A DNA stretch of 64,000 bases from Maribacter halichondriae (GCF_027474825.1 NZ_CP107030.1:310001-374000); one strand, 5' to 3'. Positions 41,342 through 50,780 are shown, counted from the first letter of the stretch. Translations and numbers: made by a program. Notes: generated by a model not told the origin, from the sequence alone.

Positions 41342-42622
41342 CTATTCGATTGTTTTTACGATTTTCCCACCTTTCATTACGAATTTCACCCGAGTCAATT
41401 CGGAAATGTCATCAATTGGATTTTTCTTTGTGGCTATAAGATCTGCGATTTTACCGACCTTTATACTTCCAATTTCGTCTTCCTTCATAAGCAACTCGGC
41501 ATTCACCATGGTACCGGCTCGTATTGCCTGTAAAGGTGACATTCCGAGTTCGACAAGTGCCTGGAATTCTTTGGCTGCAAAATTGGGCGGGAATCCGATA
41601 TTGTCGGAACCTACACCTATTTTTACACCGTTGGCAATAGCCTTTTTATACATCTTCCAATAGCCTTCGCGGTATTTTTTCGTCAATTCATACATTTTAG
41701 ACTGCGCCTTACTGTCTTTAAAAGTTTCTAGTCCGTATTCACCTACATAAACAGTAGGGATCAGAAAAACATCATGTTCTAAAAAAAGCTCGATACTTTC
41801 TTCATTCAAGAAGGTGCCGTGCTCGATGGAGCGCACCCCAAATTTTATCGCTTTATTGATGCCCTCCGTGGCATGTGCATGGGCCATAACGGGAACCCCC
41901 CTTCTTGTTGCTTCCTCAATGGCAGCAGTTAATTCCTCATCACTGAATTGGACGTTTTGCGGATTATCCCCTTCAGACATAAAAGCTCCTGTTACGAGAA
42001 TCTTGATCCAGTCGCTTCCATATTTTATTTCCTCTCTTATGGCCTTTTGAATTTCATCCTTGCCATCAACAACCAGTCCCTCGGCAATAACAGTTTGTTC
42101 AGGCGCGATAAAATTGATATCACCACCCCCGCCGGTTACGGATAAATAATGCCCTGCCCCATAGATTCTAGGACCGTCGAAAAGACCGGCGTTTATGGCA
42201 TCCCTGATTTCGAAATGAGCATATTGGGTATCGGCATCACCGGCTATCCGTATGGAAGTCCAACCTTCTTTAAGCCAATTTTGCACTGTTTTTAGACCCC
42301 TTAACGCATTAAATGCGGATGATCCCTTTAAGTGATTTACTTGGTAGTCGTCACCATATATCAAAGGATGCACGTGCGCATCTATTAATCCAGGAAGTAT
42401 AGTGTATCCCGTTAGGTCTATTATCTTGTAGTCGGACTTTATAATGTCCTTGGTGCCAATCTCCACGATTTTTTCGCCCTGAACGACGACTACCCTATCG
42501 GTATACACCCTATCGTCTTCAGCGGTGATAAGCTTGCCACAAATGATGGCCGTTTTATCTTGGGAACGAAGTACCGTTGAAAACATTAGTACTAGAAGTG
42601 CTACTACCGATACAATTTTCAT
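41342..42622 (-). CDS. Exported metal-dependent amidohydrolase
   Basis: 426 residues, signal peptide to FSTVLRSQ. Composite amidohydrolase fold with GYTILPGLIDAHVHPLIYG (HxH metal ligands), KILVTGAFMSEGDN (possible carboxylated Lys), VPVMAHAHATEGINKAI, GVRSIEHGTFL and VGSDNIGFPPN (Asp). Closest in layout to imidazolonepropionase-like or Xaa-Pro/aryl dipeptidase-type amidohydrolases that cleave amide bonds. Its location beside acetamidase and amine-oxidase-like genes fits N-acyl or amide substrates, but this is inference. Confidence 0.88.
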   Translation of the reverse strand: MKIVSVVALLVLMFSTVLRSQDKTAIICGKLITAEDDRVYTDRVVVVQGEKIVEIGTKDIIKSDYKIIDLTGYTILPGLIDAHVHPLIYGDDYQVNHLKGSSAFNALRGLKTVQNWLKEGWTSIRIAGDADTQYAHFEIRDAINAGLFDGPRIYGAGHYLSVTGGGGDINFIAPEQTVIAEGLVVDGKDEIQKAIREEIKYGSDWIKILVTGAFMSEGDNPQNVQFSDEELTAAIEEATRRGVPVMAHAHATEGINKAIKFGVRSIEHGTFLNEESIELFLEHDVFLIPTVYVGEYGLETFKDSKAQSKMYELTKKYREGYWKMYKKAIANGVKIGVGSDNIGFPPNFAAKEFQALVELGMSPLQAIRAGTMVNAELLMKEDEIGSIKVGKIADLIATKKNPIDDISELTRVKFVMKGGKIVKTIE

Positions 42623-42774
42623 TTTTAATAGTTTAGGATGGAGTTAAGACGTTCTTTCATGGCTCGTTGCCCTATCGAATATTAGATACGACTCAGTTCT
42701 GAGTTTGTTATGTATGCTGGGGGAGATTTTAAATGTAACCAAATTTTTTCCATGCACAACATACCTTTTTTGCG

Positions 42775-43479
42775 CTATTTCTTCAATTGAGACGATATCG
42801 CCGACTTTAGGTCATGAGCTAGTTGGGTTACCTTTTCATTTACAGAAATATAACCTTCATAAATCCTTTTTTGGGATTTTAGTATGTTCCTAAATTTTCT
42901 TTGATTAAGCAATTCATTAACTGCATCAGGATCAACTTCACCTGTATCGACGAAAGGGATATACTCCAGTATATATGGGTCTATATTCTCACCTACAAAC
43001 TTTTCGTGCCAGGTATTGGCATCTCTAATACTGGCCAGTTCGTATTCATAAAATGACGTAATTTGTTTGCGTAATTCTTTAGATTGGATTAGGCGGATTT
43101 TTTTCTTCTTTTAGCGCTACATAAATAGTGGTAAACTCCTTTGACTTGATCTCGTCACTAACTGCAAATACAATGTACACTTGTTCTTCGGCTGAACCAA
43201 CACTGTCTTTATAGTTGTTTATAGCTAATAACTTTTTTTGCTTGTCTTTTTTTCTGTTTCTAAAAACTGAAGGTTCTCATTCAATTCTTCAATCATGGCA
43301 TGCAAAGCAATGTTTAGTTCTTTTCTTTCAATTCTAATATCGTTCCAATTATTGATTTGAAGGGCAATTAAAATACCAATGATGACTAAAAGTATTTCGC
43401 CAATGGCATATTTCAGGTACTTCCCTGTTTTTCCTTCTGACAGCAGATTCTGTCTAATTTTTCTAAAGAATTTTATCAT
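42775..43479 (-). pseudogene. DUF6090-family membrane protein, two frame breaks
   Basis: The N-terminus IKFFRKIRQNLLSEGKTGKY and the single membrane segment YAIGEILLVIIGILIALQINNW are hallmarks of DUF6090, a family seen mainly in Flavobacteriia. The frame stops in a seven-A run (43233-43239 as T); adding one A continues with SKKKLLAINNYKDSVGSAEE. A second break in the seven-base run 43098-43104 must be corrected to reach SKELRKQITSFYEYELASI and the end QLAHDLKSAISSQLKK at 42775. Two hits may mean true decay, but both lie in homopolymers as elsewhere here. Function unknown. Confidence 0.7.
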
Positions 43480-43513
43480 TGGTTATTGATTACCGGTTGG
43501 TTTTATTGGCTAC

Positions 43514-43635
43514 AACAATTGGATAGCTCCATCAATCTTATTTCACTTATGTGTCTTGGTTAATAATCGTGTATTTGAACTTTAGTCCCGATACCAATCG
43601 GGAATGACAAGAGCTTTTCATAGGAGGCTTCGTTG
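43514..43635. repeat. Intergenic repeat, copy A
   Basis: About 122 bases that align with 46041-46163. Shared blocks include ACAATTGGATAGC, TTGAACTTTA, TCCCGATACC and GCTTTTCATAGGA. This copy holds a perfect small palindrome TCCCGAT-ACCA-ATCGGGA. It lies between the acetamidase-like gene and the DUF6090 gene. Confidence 0.55.
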
Positions 43636-43638
43636 GCA

Positions 43639-44652
43639 TTAGTATTTTTTATCTTTCTCGAAAACACTTTTGGGAATATGCATGGTTACTAGCATATGCG
43701 GTAAATCAACTACTTCCGCAATTTTTAAATCTCCAATAAGTGAACAAAGCATATAAGCCTCTTCCCATGATATATCATATGTTTTTGAAATATGTTCTAC
43801 CATATATCGGGTAGCTTTTTTAGCTGCTTCGTCTATACTTGTACCAAAACCTGTTGTCGCATAATAATCTTTTGATTCATATTCGGGCTCTGCTATTTTT
43901 TTATCCTTTATGATACTTAATCGAAATCGTATTCGCATATCACATTCTACGGCCGTCCCAACAACTTCACCAAGACCTTGCACCGCATGTGTGTCCCCAA
44001 TTGAAAATAATGCACCTTTTACAAAAACAGGAAAGTATGCGGTAATTCCTTTAACCAAATTTGGGTCATCCATATTTCCACCATTTGCTCTTGGTGGAAT
44101 AGTCGTTAACATTTCTTCCGTATTTGGTGCTACCCCCATGACTCCGGGAAACGGCTTCATAGGTATACTAATGTTTTCGGAAAAGTGTACAAGATTATTT
44201 TCTTTATCCAGTTTATAAGTTTTAAATCCTTTGGCATCGGTTTCACCGGCTAAAAACCCAAATTCTGGTCCCATACCAGTCCATCCCCAATCTCCAGGTT
44301 CCAAGTCCAGTAACTCAACGGCTAAAACATCACCAACTTCCGCTCCCTCAACGTATATGGGTCCTGTTAAGGTGTGGACTTTACCCATATCTACTTTCTC
44401 AAAATCATCTAGTGTAGAATTTACATTCAATTGTCCTCCAGTTGCTTCTTTGGTAAAAGCCTCAACAACACTTCCATTTGGAACTTTGATTTGATAAGGA
44501 ATAGCGCTACTGAATTTATTATGGTTTTTTTCAACTGAAATTGTAAAATCAGGTTCTGGAATCGATTCCGTAACGGCTGATTGACTTACGTCAGCCTTTT
44601 CTTCGCATCCGAAAGTTGCAATTAGAAACAAACAAGTTAGTACTCTTTTCAT
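43639..44652 (-). CDS. Acetamidase/formamidase-family lipoprotein
   Basis: 337 residues with a lipobox IATFGC. It belongs to the acetamidase/formamidase family, which frees ammonia from small amides. Conserved stretches: GPIYVEGAEVGDVLAVELLD, FPGVMGVAPN, PPRANGGNMDD (metal/active-site turn), GALFSIGDTHAVQGLGEV (GDxHxxQGDGE-like, here GLGE) and the late DISWEEAYMLCSLIGDLKIA. The exported location is usual in Bacteroidota but not in the enteric or archaeal enzymes. It lies 13 bases after the FAD oxidoreductase gene, so the two are co-transcribed and may act one after the other on an amine/amide. Confidence 0.87.
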   Translation of the reverse strand: MKRVLTCLFLIATFGCEEKADVSQSAVTESIPEPDFTISVEKNHNKFSSAIPYQIKVPNGSVVEAFTKEATGGQLNVNSTLDDFEKVDMGKVHTLTGPIYVEGAEVGDVLAVELLDLEPGDWGWTGMGPEFGFLAGETDAKGFKTYKLDKENNLVHFSENISIPMKPFPGVMGVAPNTEEMLTTIPPRANGGNMDDPNLVKGITAYFPVFVKGALFSIGDTHAVQGLGEVVGTAVECDMRIRFRLSIIKDKKIAEPEYESKDYYATTGFGTSIDEAAKKATRYMVEHISKTYDISWEEAYMLCSLIGDLKIAEVVDLPHMLVTMHIPKSVFEKDKKY

Positions 44653-44665
44653 ACTGGTTTAGTAT

Positions 44666-46024
44666 TTAGTTATCAATATGCTGTATGTCTTTAATCAGTC
44701 TCTCCGCCCCTAAAGCTGATTTGGATTTTTGATACATAGATGAATCATTCCTTTTGCCCAAAATAAGGTCTGCAGCAACTAGTCCGTAGGCTAGAGAGCC
44801 TTTTGCTCCAACACCTGACATTCCTCCAATAAGTACAAAACTGGAATCAATTTCCGTTTCATTTTTTAGTGCGTGACTTACATAAGGTATTTCAGATGGC
44901 GTTAAAGAATACACGCACGAATAACCCCGAACATATTCCAAATCTGAAAATTTTACGGGTAAATCTAGTTTCACTAAATAATCTGCTGTATTCTCTTTGC
45001 TCCACTTAATTTCTTGCGTAGTTAAATCCATTGACCATACTTTATCCAAATCCTCAATGTCCGTTCGCAAAAAATGTCCGCCAACCTTTAATAATGGATT
45101 GTCTTTTTCATCATATTCTTCAATCATGGAATAGAATATTTCAGAATTTAGATATGCAACCGGATAAGATTCTTGAAGTTTTTTCTTCTGGTCGATTGTA
45201 AACATGGCGTATTTATCCGAATCGATTTTTAAAAATGATAGGAATAATCGTTTTGGACTTATTAAACTGTCAAAATAAGGGGCTATATCTTTTACTAAAG
45301 TTCCATTATAGGGCCCGGCTGCAGCAATGACTTTTTTGCTCAAAATGGTTTTGTTTGTACCGGTTTTAGTGTCTTTAATATTGATTTCATAAATACCATC
45401 CTCTTTTTTTATACTGGTAACCTTCTGATTATAGTCTATTCTATTTCCAGATTTACGTATTCCCTGATGTAGTTTTTCAATTAAAACTTTCGGATTAAGG
45501 GTACCCGAATATGGTTCAAACTCTCGAATCACCATCATGGTATCGGAAATTTTCATTCCAAACTTTTCTTTGGCTTCTTCTGAATTTGATGCATATTCAT
45601 ATTTAACGGGCTGTCCGTTTAACAATTCTTCAACTTCATTTAATTGGGATTTAGAATACATGTAGGTTACCGGGGAAGTTGTATAGATTTCTTCCATAGC
45701 GTGTAATTCTTCCAATTCCCCTTCGTTTAAAAAATCAATCAAATCTTTGGTTTCACTAACCGAGGTCTGTTGTAGAAATGAAAAAATATCCTGATTTGGC
45801 CCAAGGCTTCTTGAAATCCGTGTTTCGCCGAAACTAGAACCAAAAGTATAAATCGAGTCTTGTTGCTCAACCAATAAAACATTTTGTCCATATTTTGATA
45901 ACTCCCATGCCGTAGAACTCCCCATTAGTCCACCACCAATAACTACTACGTTTTCTATCTTATCAGAAGTTTTACATGATACTAATGCGAGTGAAAAAAA
46001 TAGTATTAGGATTAACTTTTTCAT
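44666..46024 (-). CDS. Exported FAD-dependent amine-oxidase-like protein (DAO family)
   Basis: 452 residues. A lipobox (LALVSCKTS) is followed at once by the FAD motif VVVIGGGLMGSSTAWELSKY and LLVEQ. The GSSFGETRISRS segment is typical of monomeric sarcosine oxidase/N-methyltryptophan oxidase, where the flavin is covalently held by a Cys near the C-terminus; I do not see that Cys in the expected place, so flavin may be non-covalent. LIGGMSGVGAKGSLAYGLVAADLI is the closing GxG region. A lipid-anchored, exported flavin oxidase is uncommon. It would oxidise an N-methyl or free amino group. It is coupled to the acetamidase gene. Confidence 0.83.
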   Translation of the reverse strand: MKKLILILFFSLALVSCKTSDKIENVVVIGGGLMGSSTAWELSKYGQNVLLVEQQDSIYTFGSSFGETRISRSLGPNQDIFSFLQQTSVSETKDLIDFLNEGELEELHAMEEIYTTSPVTYMYSKSQLNEVEELLNGQPVKYEYASNSEEAKEKFGMKISDTMMVIREFEPYSGTLNPKVLIEKLHQGIRKSGNRIDYNQKVTSIKKEDGIYEINIKDTKTGTNKTILSKKVIAAAGPYNGTLVKDIAPYFDSLISPKRLFLSFLKIDSDKYAMFTIDQKKKLQESYPVAYLNSEIFYSMIEEYDEKDNPLLKVGGHFLRTDIEDLDKVWSMDLTTQEIKWSKENTADYLVKLDLPVKFSDLEYVRGYSCVYSLTPSEIPYVSHALKNETEIDSSFVLIGGMSGVGAKGSLAYGLVAADLILGKRNDSSMYQKSKSALGAERLIKDIQHIDN

Positions 46025-46040
46025 TTTTGGATATTAATGC

Positions 46041-46163
46041 CAACAATTGGATAGCATCATTGATGCATTTCCACTTTGGTGTTTAAGGGAATACTCCTTT
46101 GATTGAACTTTAATCCCGATACCTATAGGGGAAGGACTAGGGCTTTTCATAGGATACGTTGTT
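46041..46163. repeat. Intergenic repeat, copy B
   Basis: Second copy of the repeat at 43514-43635, between the decarboxylase-like and amine-oxidase-like genes. It shares the same ordered blocks with point changes, and its palindrome is degraded. A short piece with similar GCTTTTCAT core is also near 34.9 kb. Confidence 0.5.
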
Positions 46164-46185
46164 ATGCTCAATTTTTTTAATCTTC

Positions 46186-47313
46186 CTATGCGTTGTCCTT
46201 GTTGAACGGACATAGCACTAAGTCTATTTTTTCAAAAATCAAGAGTACCGTAGATCCGCCATATGCAAAATGCCCTAGTTTTTCCCCTTTATATATTGGT
46301 ATTGGGTTCGCGTCATTGATTTTTTTGTATGCTGTTTCAAAGACTACCGAACCTACGGTCTGTAATCCGATCGGTACCATTGCCACGTAACCATAGGCTG
46401 CTGTCTTTATGATAAAATAGCCATGTCTGAAATTTTCAAAAACACTGTAATCCTTATTATATCCGACATTTCCATTATTTATCATAGCTAACATATCGGG
46501 CATACCGAAGTATCTATCCCCGACAGCTTCATTAGATTCAACGATACTTCCTGAAATTGGCGCATGATAGTGATGATAGTTGTCTGGCATTAAAAATACA
46601 GCCATTGCTGTGCCGCCAATAAACTTTTTAGCATAGTCCGAATTATCCAAAAGGGCGTTTAGGCTCATGGTCATTCTGCCTTTGGTAGATATTTCGGAAT
46701 CCAATTGCAATTCATTTGCTATCATGTTTATAACTCCATCTGCAGGTGAAACAAGCACAGAATTATCAGCAACACCATCAATAGGTCTTGCTCCCGGTTT
46801 TAGGTCTCTTTTAAAGAATGCATTAAATGACTTAAAACCTTCCGGTGGTAAAACAAAATCTTCATTTCCAAGCTCTTTGTCAGCCAGCCATTCCTCAATT
46901 ATTTTTGCAGACGCTGGGCTATCCATGAACTTTCCGCGTTGTTCAACGAATGAGTTGGTCCAACTTAGACCTGGCTCTTCAAGAATAAATTTCATTCCGC
47001 TTGGGTTTTTGTAATACAGAAAAGTAAATTTTAAAATTCTGTCTAAACCATTGTGGGTGTTCGGTAAAAAGTAGAACCAGTCATTGAAAAAATCCCCTAA
47101 ATCATCAATGTTCTTATTTTTCCATGGGTTTCCTGTACCGTCTGGCAAATCACGGACATTTTCAAACATTGAATCTACCGTATTCTTGAACTCTTGGTCA
47201 TTGGTGTACAGTGATTTCAATTGCGCCACCGGGGGGCTGTCCGTTTGGGCAATTGCACATAATCCAAAAAAGGATATTGCGATTAAACAAAGAAGAACTT
47301 TTAGTTTTTTCAT
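46186..47313 (-). CDS. Exported phosphatidylserine-decarboxylase-family protein
   Basis: About 375 residues from the ATG at 47313, which opens a signal peptide (VLLCLIAISFFGLCAIAQ). The C-terminal domain is a pyruvoyl-dependent decarboxylase: FFKRDLKPGARPIDG, VSPADGVIN, VFLMPDNYHHYHAPISG and the self-cleavage motif YGGSTVLLIFEK, in which the Ser becomes the pyruvoyl group. Membrane-bound phosphatidylserine decarboxylases lack a cleavable signal and this ~150-residue N-terminal helical region. The layout resembles amino-acid decarboxylases derived from this family (such as fungal tryptophan decarboxylase). A product amine could feed the nearby FAD oxidase; this is inference. Confidence 0.8.
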   Translation of the reverse strand: MKKLKVLLCLIAISFFGLCAIAQTDSPPVAQLKSLYTNDQEFKNTVDSMFENVRDLPDGTGNPWKNKNIDDLGDFFNDWFYFLPNTHNGLDRILKFTFLYYKNPSGMKFILEEPGLSWTNSFVEQRGKFMDSPASAKIIEEWLADKELGNEDFVLPPEGFKSFNAFFKRDLKPGARPIDGVADNSVLVSPADGVINMIANELQLDSEISTKGRMTMSLNALLDNSDYAKKFIGGTAMAVFLMPDNYHHYHAPISGSIVESNEAVGDRYFGMPDMLAMINNGNVGYNKDYSVFENFRHGYFIIKTAAYGYVAMVPIGLQTVGSVVFETAYKKINDANPIPIYKGEKLGHFAYGGSTVLLIFEKIDLVLCPFNKDNA

Positions 47314-47487
47314 TTGATTGGTTTGTATTGCCAAAAAGGAGTTTGGATACAACTAGGTGTGTTGTTGAAGCATCTAACTTAATGAATATAAATAGAATAT
47401 GGCCCTGATAGTTAATGGGACACGAAGATTTTTGTCGGAAGTGGTAAAATAGCCATTACCTATAGCCATCCTGCTGTATGCCGTTTT

Positions 47488-48694
47488 TTAATCCAAATCA
47501 ATTTCAATATAAGCTTGCTCATGCGGCTTTCCCGGAGCAATTATAAATTTGGGGGCTTTTGAAAGTTCATAAATTACACTGGCGTAGGTCGAATTATTGC
47601 TAACTACGTCATTGCCATCGTTATCCCTTGAACGAAGAACGTCTTTAATAGCATCAATTCGAATATTCGTAGTGTTCTCCGAAAATCTTTTTTGAAACGA
47701 TTTGATACGTTGGCATTCATACAATCCCTCTTCGATGGTCTTATCATTCTTTTCCAATTGTGCGAGATAGCTTGTATTAAAATCGGTATTGCTCATCGGA
47801 TGGTTGGTATGATACGTGAACATTGCGTTTTCAAACGGTCGGAATTCAACTACTTTGTTCGCCGAACATTCCAAACTATATACCTTTTCCGAACCACCGA
47901 TAATATAATTTTGGCCCGAAGCATGGGGTATTTCATTTATAAAATTCAAAGCCTCTTTTTGTGTGTTTTTATCTAAAACAGCACGCACAACAAAAGATAC
48001 GGGCAATCCAGTCTTACTATAGTCCAATTGCATTAATGTATTGCAATTTATGGACACTGATTTATTGTTCATTCCCGTAATGCCTATGTGCCCTGGAATA
48101 GTAAGCACCATAGTTTGCTTATCCGAATTTGGTTCACTGATCTTGATCACTGTTTGAAAGCCATGATAAAACTCGGGGATATCCATATTTTGGGCTGTAA
48201 GGCTCGGTTTGTCGTTTCTTTTGTTTACGCCAAAGGAGCTACAACTGTGCGCCAAAATATCCTTTGTATTAAACCAATACTCATCTCCTAATTGATGCAT
48301 AAAGATGGTTTCCATCCATTCCGGAACCATCTGAAATTCCTTGTAATTCCTTCATTATTTCCGGCATCCATTTTTGAACAGCGGTTTTATAATCGGTTTG
48401 CTCTAAAAACTTCGCAATAAATAGGTCTGGCTCCTGCTTAGTGGTCTGCGCTATCTCCTTTTTGAACAAACGTATTACTTCCTGTATTTCCTTCTTTAAC
48501 ACTTTGCCATGCATTAAACCACGTTCGTAAGGCGTTCCGTTTAGCTCAATATATCTAAGTTTTCCATTAGCAAGTAATTCAACCTCCTGTGTTTCATTTT
48601 GAGCAATAGCGACCTTCTGTTTTTGTTTGCCATCAGTAAGGCAGGAGTAAAGAAAGATGTTCGATAAAAGAAGTAATAAGATCTTATTTTTCAT
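47488..48694 (-). CDS. C45-family autoproteolytic acyltransferase/amidase-like lipoprotein (frame broken near 48312)
   Basis: About 401 residues when joined. The lipobox is FLYSCLTD. The C45 (acyl-CoA:6-aminopenicillanate acyltransferase-like, Ntn-hydrolase) core has YIELNGTPYERGLMHGKVL, MKELQGISDGSGMD and the catalytic Cys in ILAHSCSSFGVN, where self-cleavage would occur before Cys, followed by LTAQNMDIPEF. One frame ends in NGNHLYASIRR-like drift after GSGMDG; removing one G (CC at 48312-48313) gives GSGMDETIFMHQLGDEYW. Family members make or break amide bonds of amino acids, peptides or beta-lactam side chains. First gene of the cargo block next to HipBA. Confidence 0.82.
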
Positions 48695-49100
48695 TGCTAT
48701 TGCGTATTCATCGGCGTATACATCGTTTGCTATATAAAACTAAAACATAACAAAGGGATTGTTTCATAAAATTCTAGTGGCGTGTCGACTTCCTGTCATA
48801 ATAGTGAGTGTGATTATTAGCTAATATAGGAATATATAGTTTGATTATAACCAATTTATTTGAGCTATCGGTTACCACTTTTGGAGCCTCATAATCGGAC
48901 GTTTTAGGGGACAATCTAACGAAAGTGAGAAACGTTGGCAGGAAGTGTTTTAAATGTGGTCTCTTTTAATAGTTTCATTAATTCACCTTTTATGGGGCAC
49001 TTCTAACAAGGTAATATGGCTAGATGTTTATCCCATCGACATATATTTTAAATATGTCGAAATTTTTGGGTTTTATCGACATATTCAACAAATACGACAA
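48695..49100. other. Intergenic region with three TCGACATAT half-sites
   Basis: 406 bases, no supported gene. At its right end TCGACATAT (49036-49044) and ATATGTCGA (49052-49060) form a 9-bp perfect palindrome with a 7-base AT spacer, and a third TCGACATAT lies at 49076-49084, just before the HipA stop. On the minus strand the region follows hipA. It could be a regulator site or a weak terminator. Confidence 0.45.
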
Positions 49101-50354
49101 CTAGCCATTCCCAAATGCAGCTGCCATTAATTCTTGCTCCGCCCTTGGAATTCCGATTTTATTGGCAATTCTCTTCCATTGTGCAACTGAGTTTAGAACT
49201 TCTTTGATTATAGTATCCATTTGTTTATCGTCCAAACGAAAGTACTCTCCTACACTTTTGGCCAACTTCAAATCCAAAGAGTTGTTCTCCATATCAATGT
49301 TTAGTGCTAGTCCGTCTTTGTCTATTGATGGGTTAATATCATAAGCGGGAGAAAGTATCCAGCCTTTTGGTGTCAAAATAAATCCATGGTTCCGCAAATG
49401 GTCATCCGTATTTGAAACCGCAATATTAAAAACAATCCTGCGCCATAATTGGTGCAAGTTTTTATCAATGTTTACCCCATTAGTTTGGATGAACTCGGCA
49501 ATGTCCAGATAACTTGCTGGGCTATCTCGTATAGTATCCTCGTTATTCCCGGTCATGGTCATTGCGGAGGAGAAATGGATGCGCTCCCTTTCTACCCTAT
49601 CAAAACGTTGTGTAAAAAACGTATGATAGTTTCCAGCTATCCTTTCAATCCTTGAAGATGCCATTTCGATACCACAATTTACCGCTAATCGATATGTCAA
49701 AAATTCCCATGCCCCTTTATCTATAGTATCATTTTTGGATGGAAATTTTGCTATCCATAGGTTTCCGTGTTCATCTAAAATATTGGCTTTGGGTCTGGCG
49801 CCTCCTAACGAGGACCCAGGAGCCATGAGAACGGCCAGCCATTTGCCTACTTCATCATTGTCCGTATCGTTTTCAAAATTCTTGGCTGCTTCTTGAAGTT
49901 CTCTAACCGATGACCAAGGTGGGGTCGGATTGTCTTCACTATTATCCAAAAATGGGCCATCGGGGTCGATTTTAAAACGTAAAGCGCCCATTCGACTTTC
50001 GTCATATACTCCTAATAAATAATCAATTTCATATAATGTAGGGGCTTTTTTGTCCTGCTCCCTTGCTTCTTGGGCTGCTCGTCTTTTCATTAGGGTTCGC
50101 CCCCACGTATCGGGCATACTATCCAAGAATACCCCAAAGTTTTCTTTGTTATTTGGGTACTGCGGACCTGAATAAAATTGGATATCCGGGTCTAACAATA
50201 GCTGTTGTTCCGATTTTATCCAATCCTTATCGTATTCGAAACTAAAGGCTTTTTTCCCTTTGGCATAATGAGCCGCAAGAATACCTATCATCTTAGCTTC
50301 TGGCATTCCTTGCCAATGTGCATACACGTATATGTCAAATTTACCTTGTGCCAT
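49101..50354 (-). CDS. hipA: HipA-family serine/threonine kinase toxin
   Basis: 417 residues. An N-terminal HipA_N-like part is followed by the kinase core: glycine loop GSSLGGARPKANIL, Lys in LWIAKFPSKND, SYLDIAEFIQTNG, catalytic loop VSNTDDHLRNHGFIL (Asp) and the metal site LSPAYDINPS. Known HipA toxins phosphorylate aminoacyl-tRNA synthetases (glutamyl in E. coli) and halt growth. This member is closer to the broad type II HipA family, and its target is unknown. It starts 9 bases after the HipB-like gene. Frame intact. Confidence 0.92.
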   Translation of the reverse strand: MAQGKFDIYVYAHWQGMPEAKMIGILAAHYAKGKKAFSFEYDKDWIKSEQQLLLDPDIQFYSGPQYPNNKENFGVFLDSMPDTWGRTLMKRRAAQEAREQDKKAPTLYEIDYLLGVYDESRMGALRFKIDPDGPFLDNSEDNPTPPWSSVRELQEAAKNFENDTDNDEVGKWLAVLMAPGSSLGGARPKANILDEHGNLWIAKFPSKNDTIDKGAWEFLTYRLAVNCGIEMASSRIERIAGNYHTFFTQRFDRVERERIHFSSAMTMTGNNEDTIRDSPASYLDIAEFIQTNGVNIDKNLHQLWRRIVFNIAVSNTDDHLRNHGFILTPKGWILSPAYDINPSIDKDGLALNIDMENNSLDLKLAKSVGEYFRLDDKQMDTIIKEVLNSVAQWKRIANKIGIPRAEQELMAAAFGNG

Positions 50355-50363
50355 TCCTCCCTT

Positions 50364-50651
50364 TTATAATAAATCCAAGTCCTGTAGTTTTCTTCCGAAT
50401 TCGTCATCTGTTGCCAACTTCAAGAAATCATCTTGCAAACTTAGTGCAATCAGAACATTAAAATAGGATCCGATCGCGACCTTCGAATTTCCTTTTTCGA
50501 TTTCGTAAAGGGTTCGTCTATTTATCCCGGCCCTTTCCGATACCTGAATGGTATTAAGCTTTCTACGCTTACGGGCAAGTTTGATATTTTCCCCTACTTG
50601 CTCCATTATCTTTTGATATTTTGGGAATAGGACAGCTTTCTTATTTTTCAT
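50364..50651 (-). CDS. hipB: HipB-like antitoxin, helix-turn-helix repressor
   Basis: About 95 residues with an XRE-type helix-turn-helix: NIKLARKRRKLNTIQVSERAGINRRTLYEIEKGNSKV. The open frame starts at 50672, but I choose the ATG at 50651 (MKNKKAVLF), because the upstream in-frame ATG lies on top of the promoter-like and operator-like sequence. It would neutralise HipA and repress the operon by binding the repeats at 50652-50688. The C-terminal tail DDEFGRKLQDLDLL is likely the flexible part degraded on activation. Confidence 0.88.
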   Translation of the reverse strand: MKNKKAVLFPKYQKIMEQVGENIKLARKRRKLNTIQVSERAGINRRTLYEIEKGNSKVAIGSYFNVLIALSLQDDFLKLATDDEFGRKLQDLDLL

Positions 50652-50688
50652 TTTGGGTAATATTTTTCCCAAATATACTCTTTTTGGG
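50652..50688 (-). promoter_or_regulatory. Promoter and operator repeats of hipBA
   Basis: Three alternating half-sites: TTTGGG (50652-50657), CCCAAA (50668-50673) and TTTGGG (50683-50688), at about 15-16-base spacing. On the minus strand TATATTTG (50677-50670) matches the -7 consensus TAnnTTTG and overlaps the middle half-site. Repressor binding here would shut the promoter. A -33 TTG is not obvious. Confidence 0.55.
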
Positions 50689-50780
50689 TATAATAATGCT
50701 CATTTTAATGAAAAATTATTTTAACAATCAACGAATACTCATCTTTTAAAAAGAGTTTATAGGATAAACTTCCACGCTTA

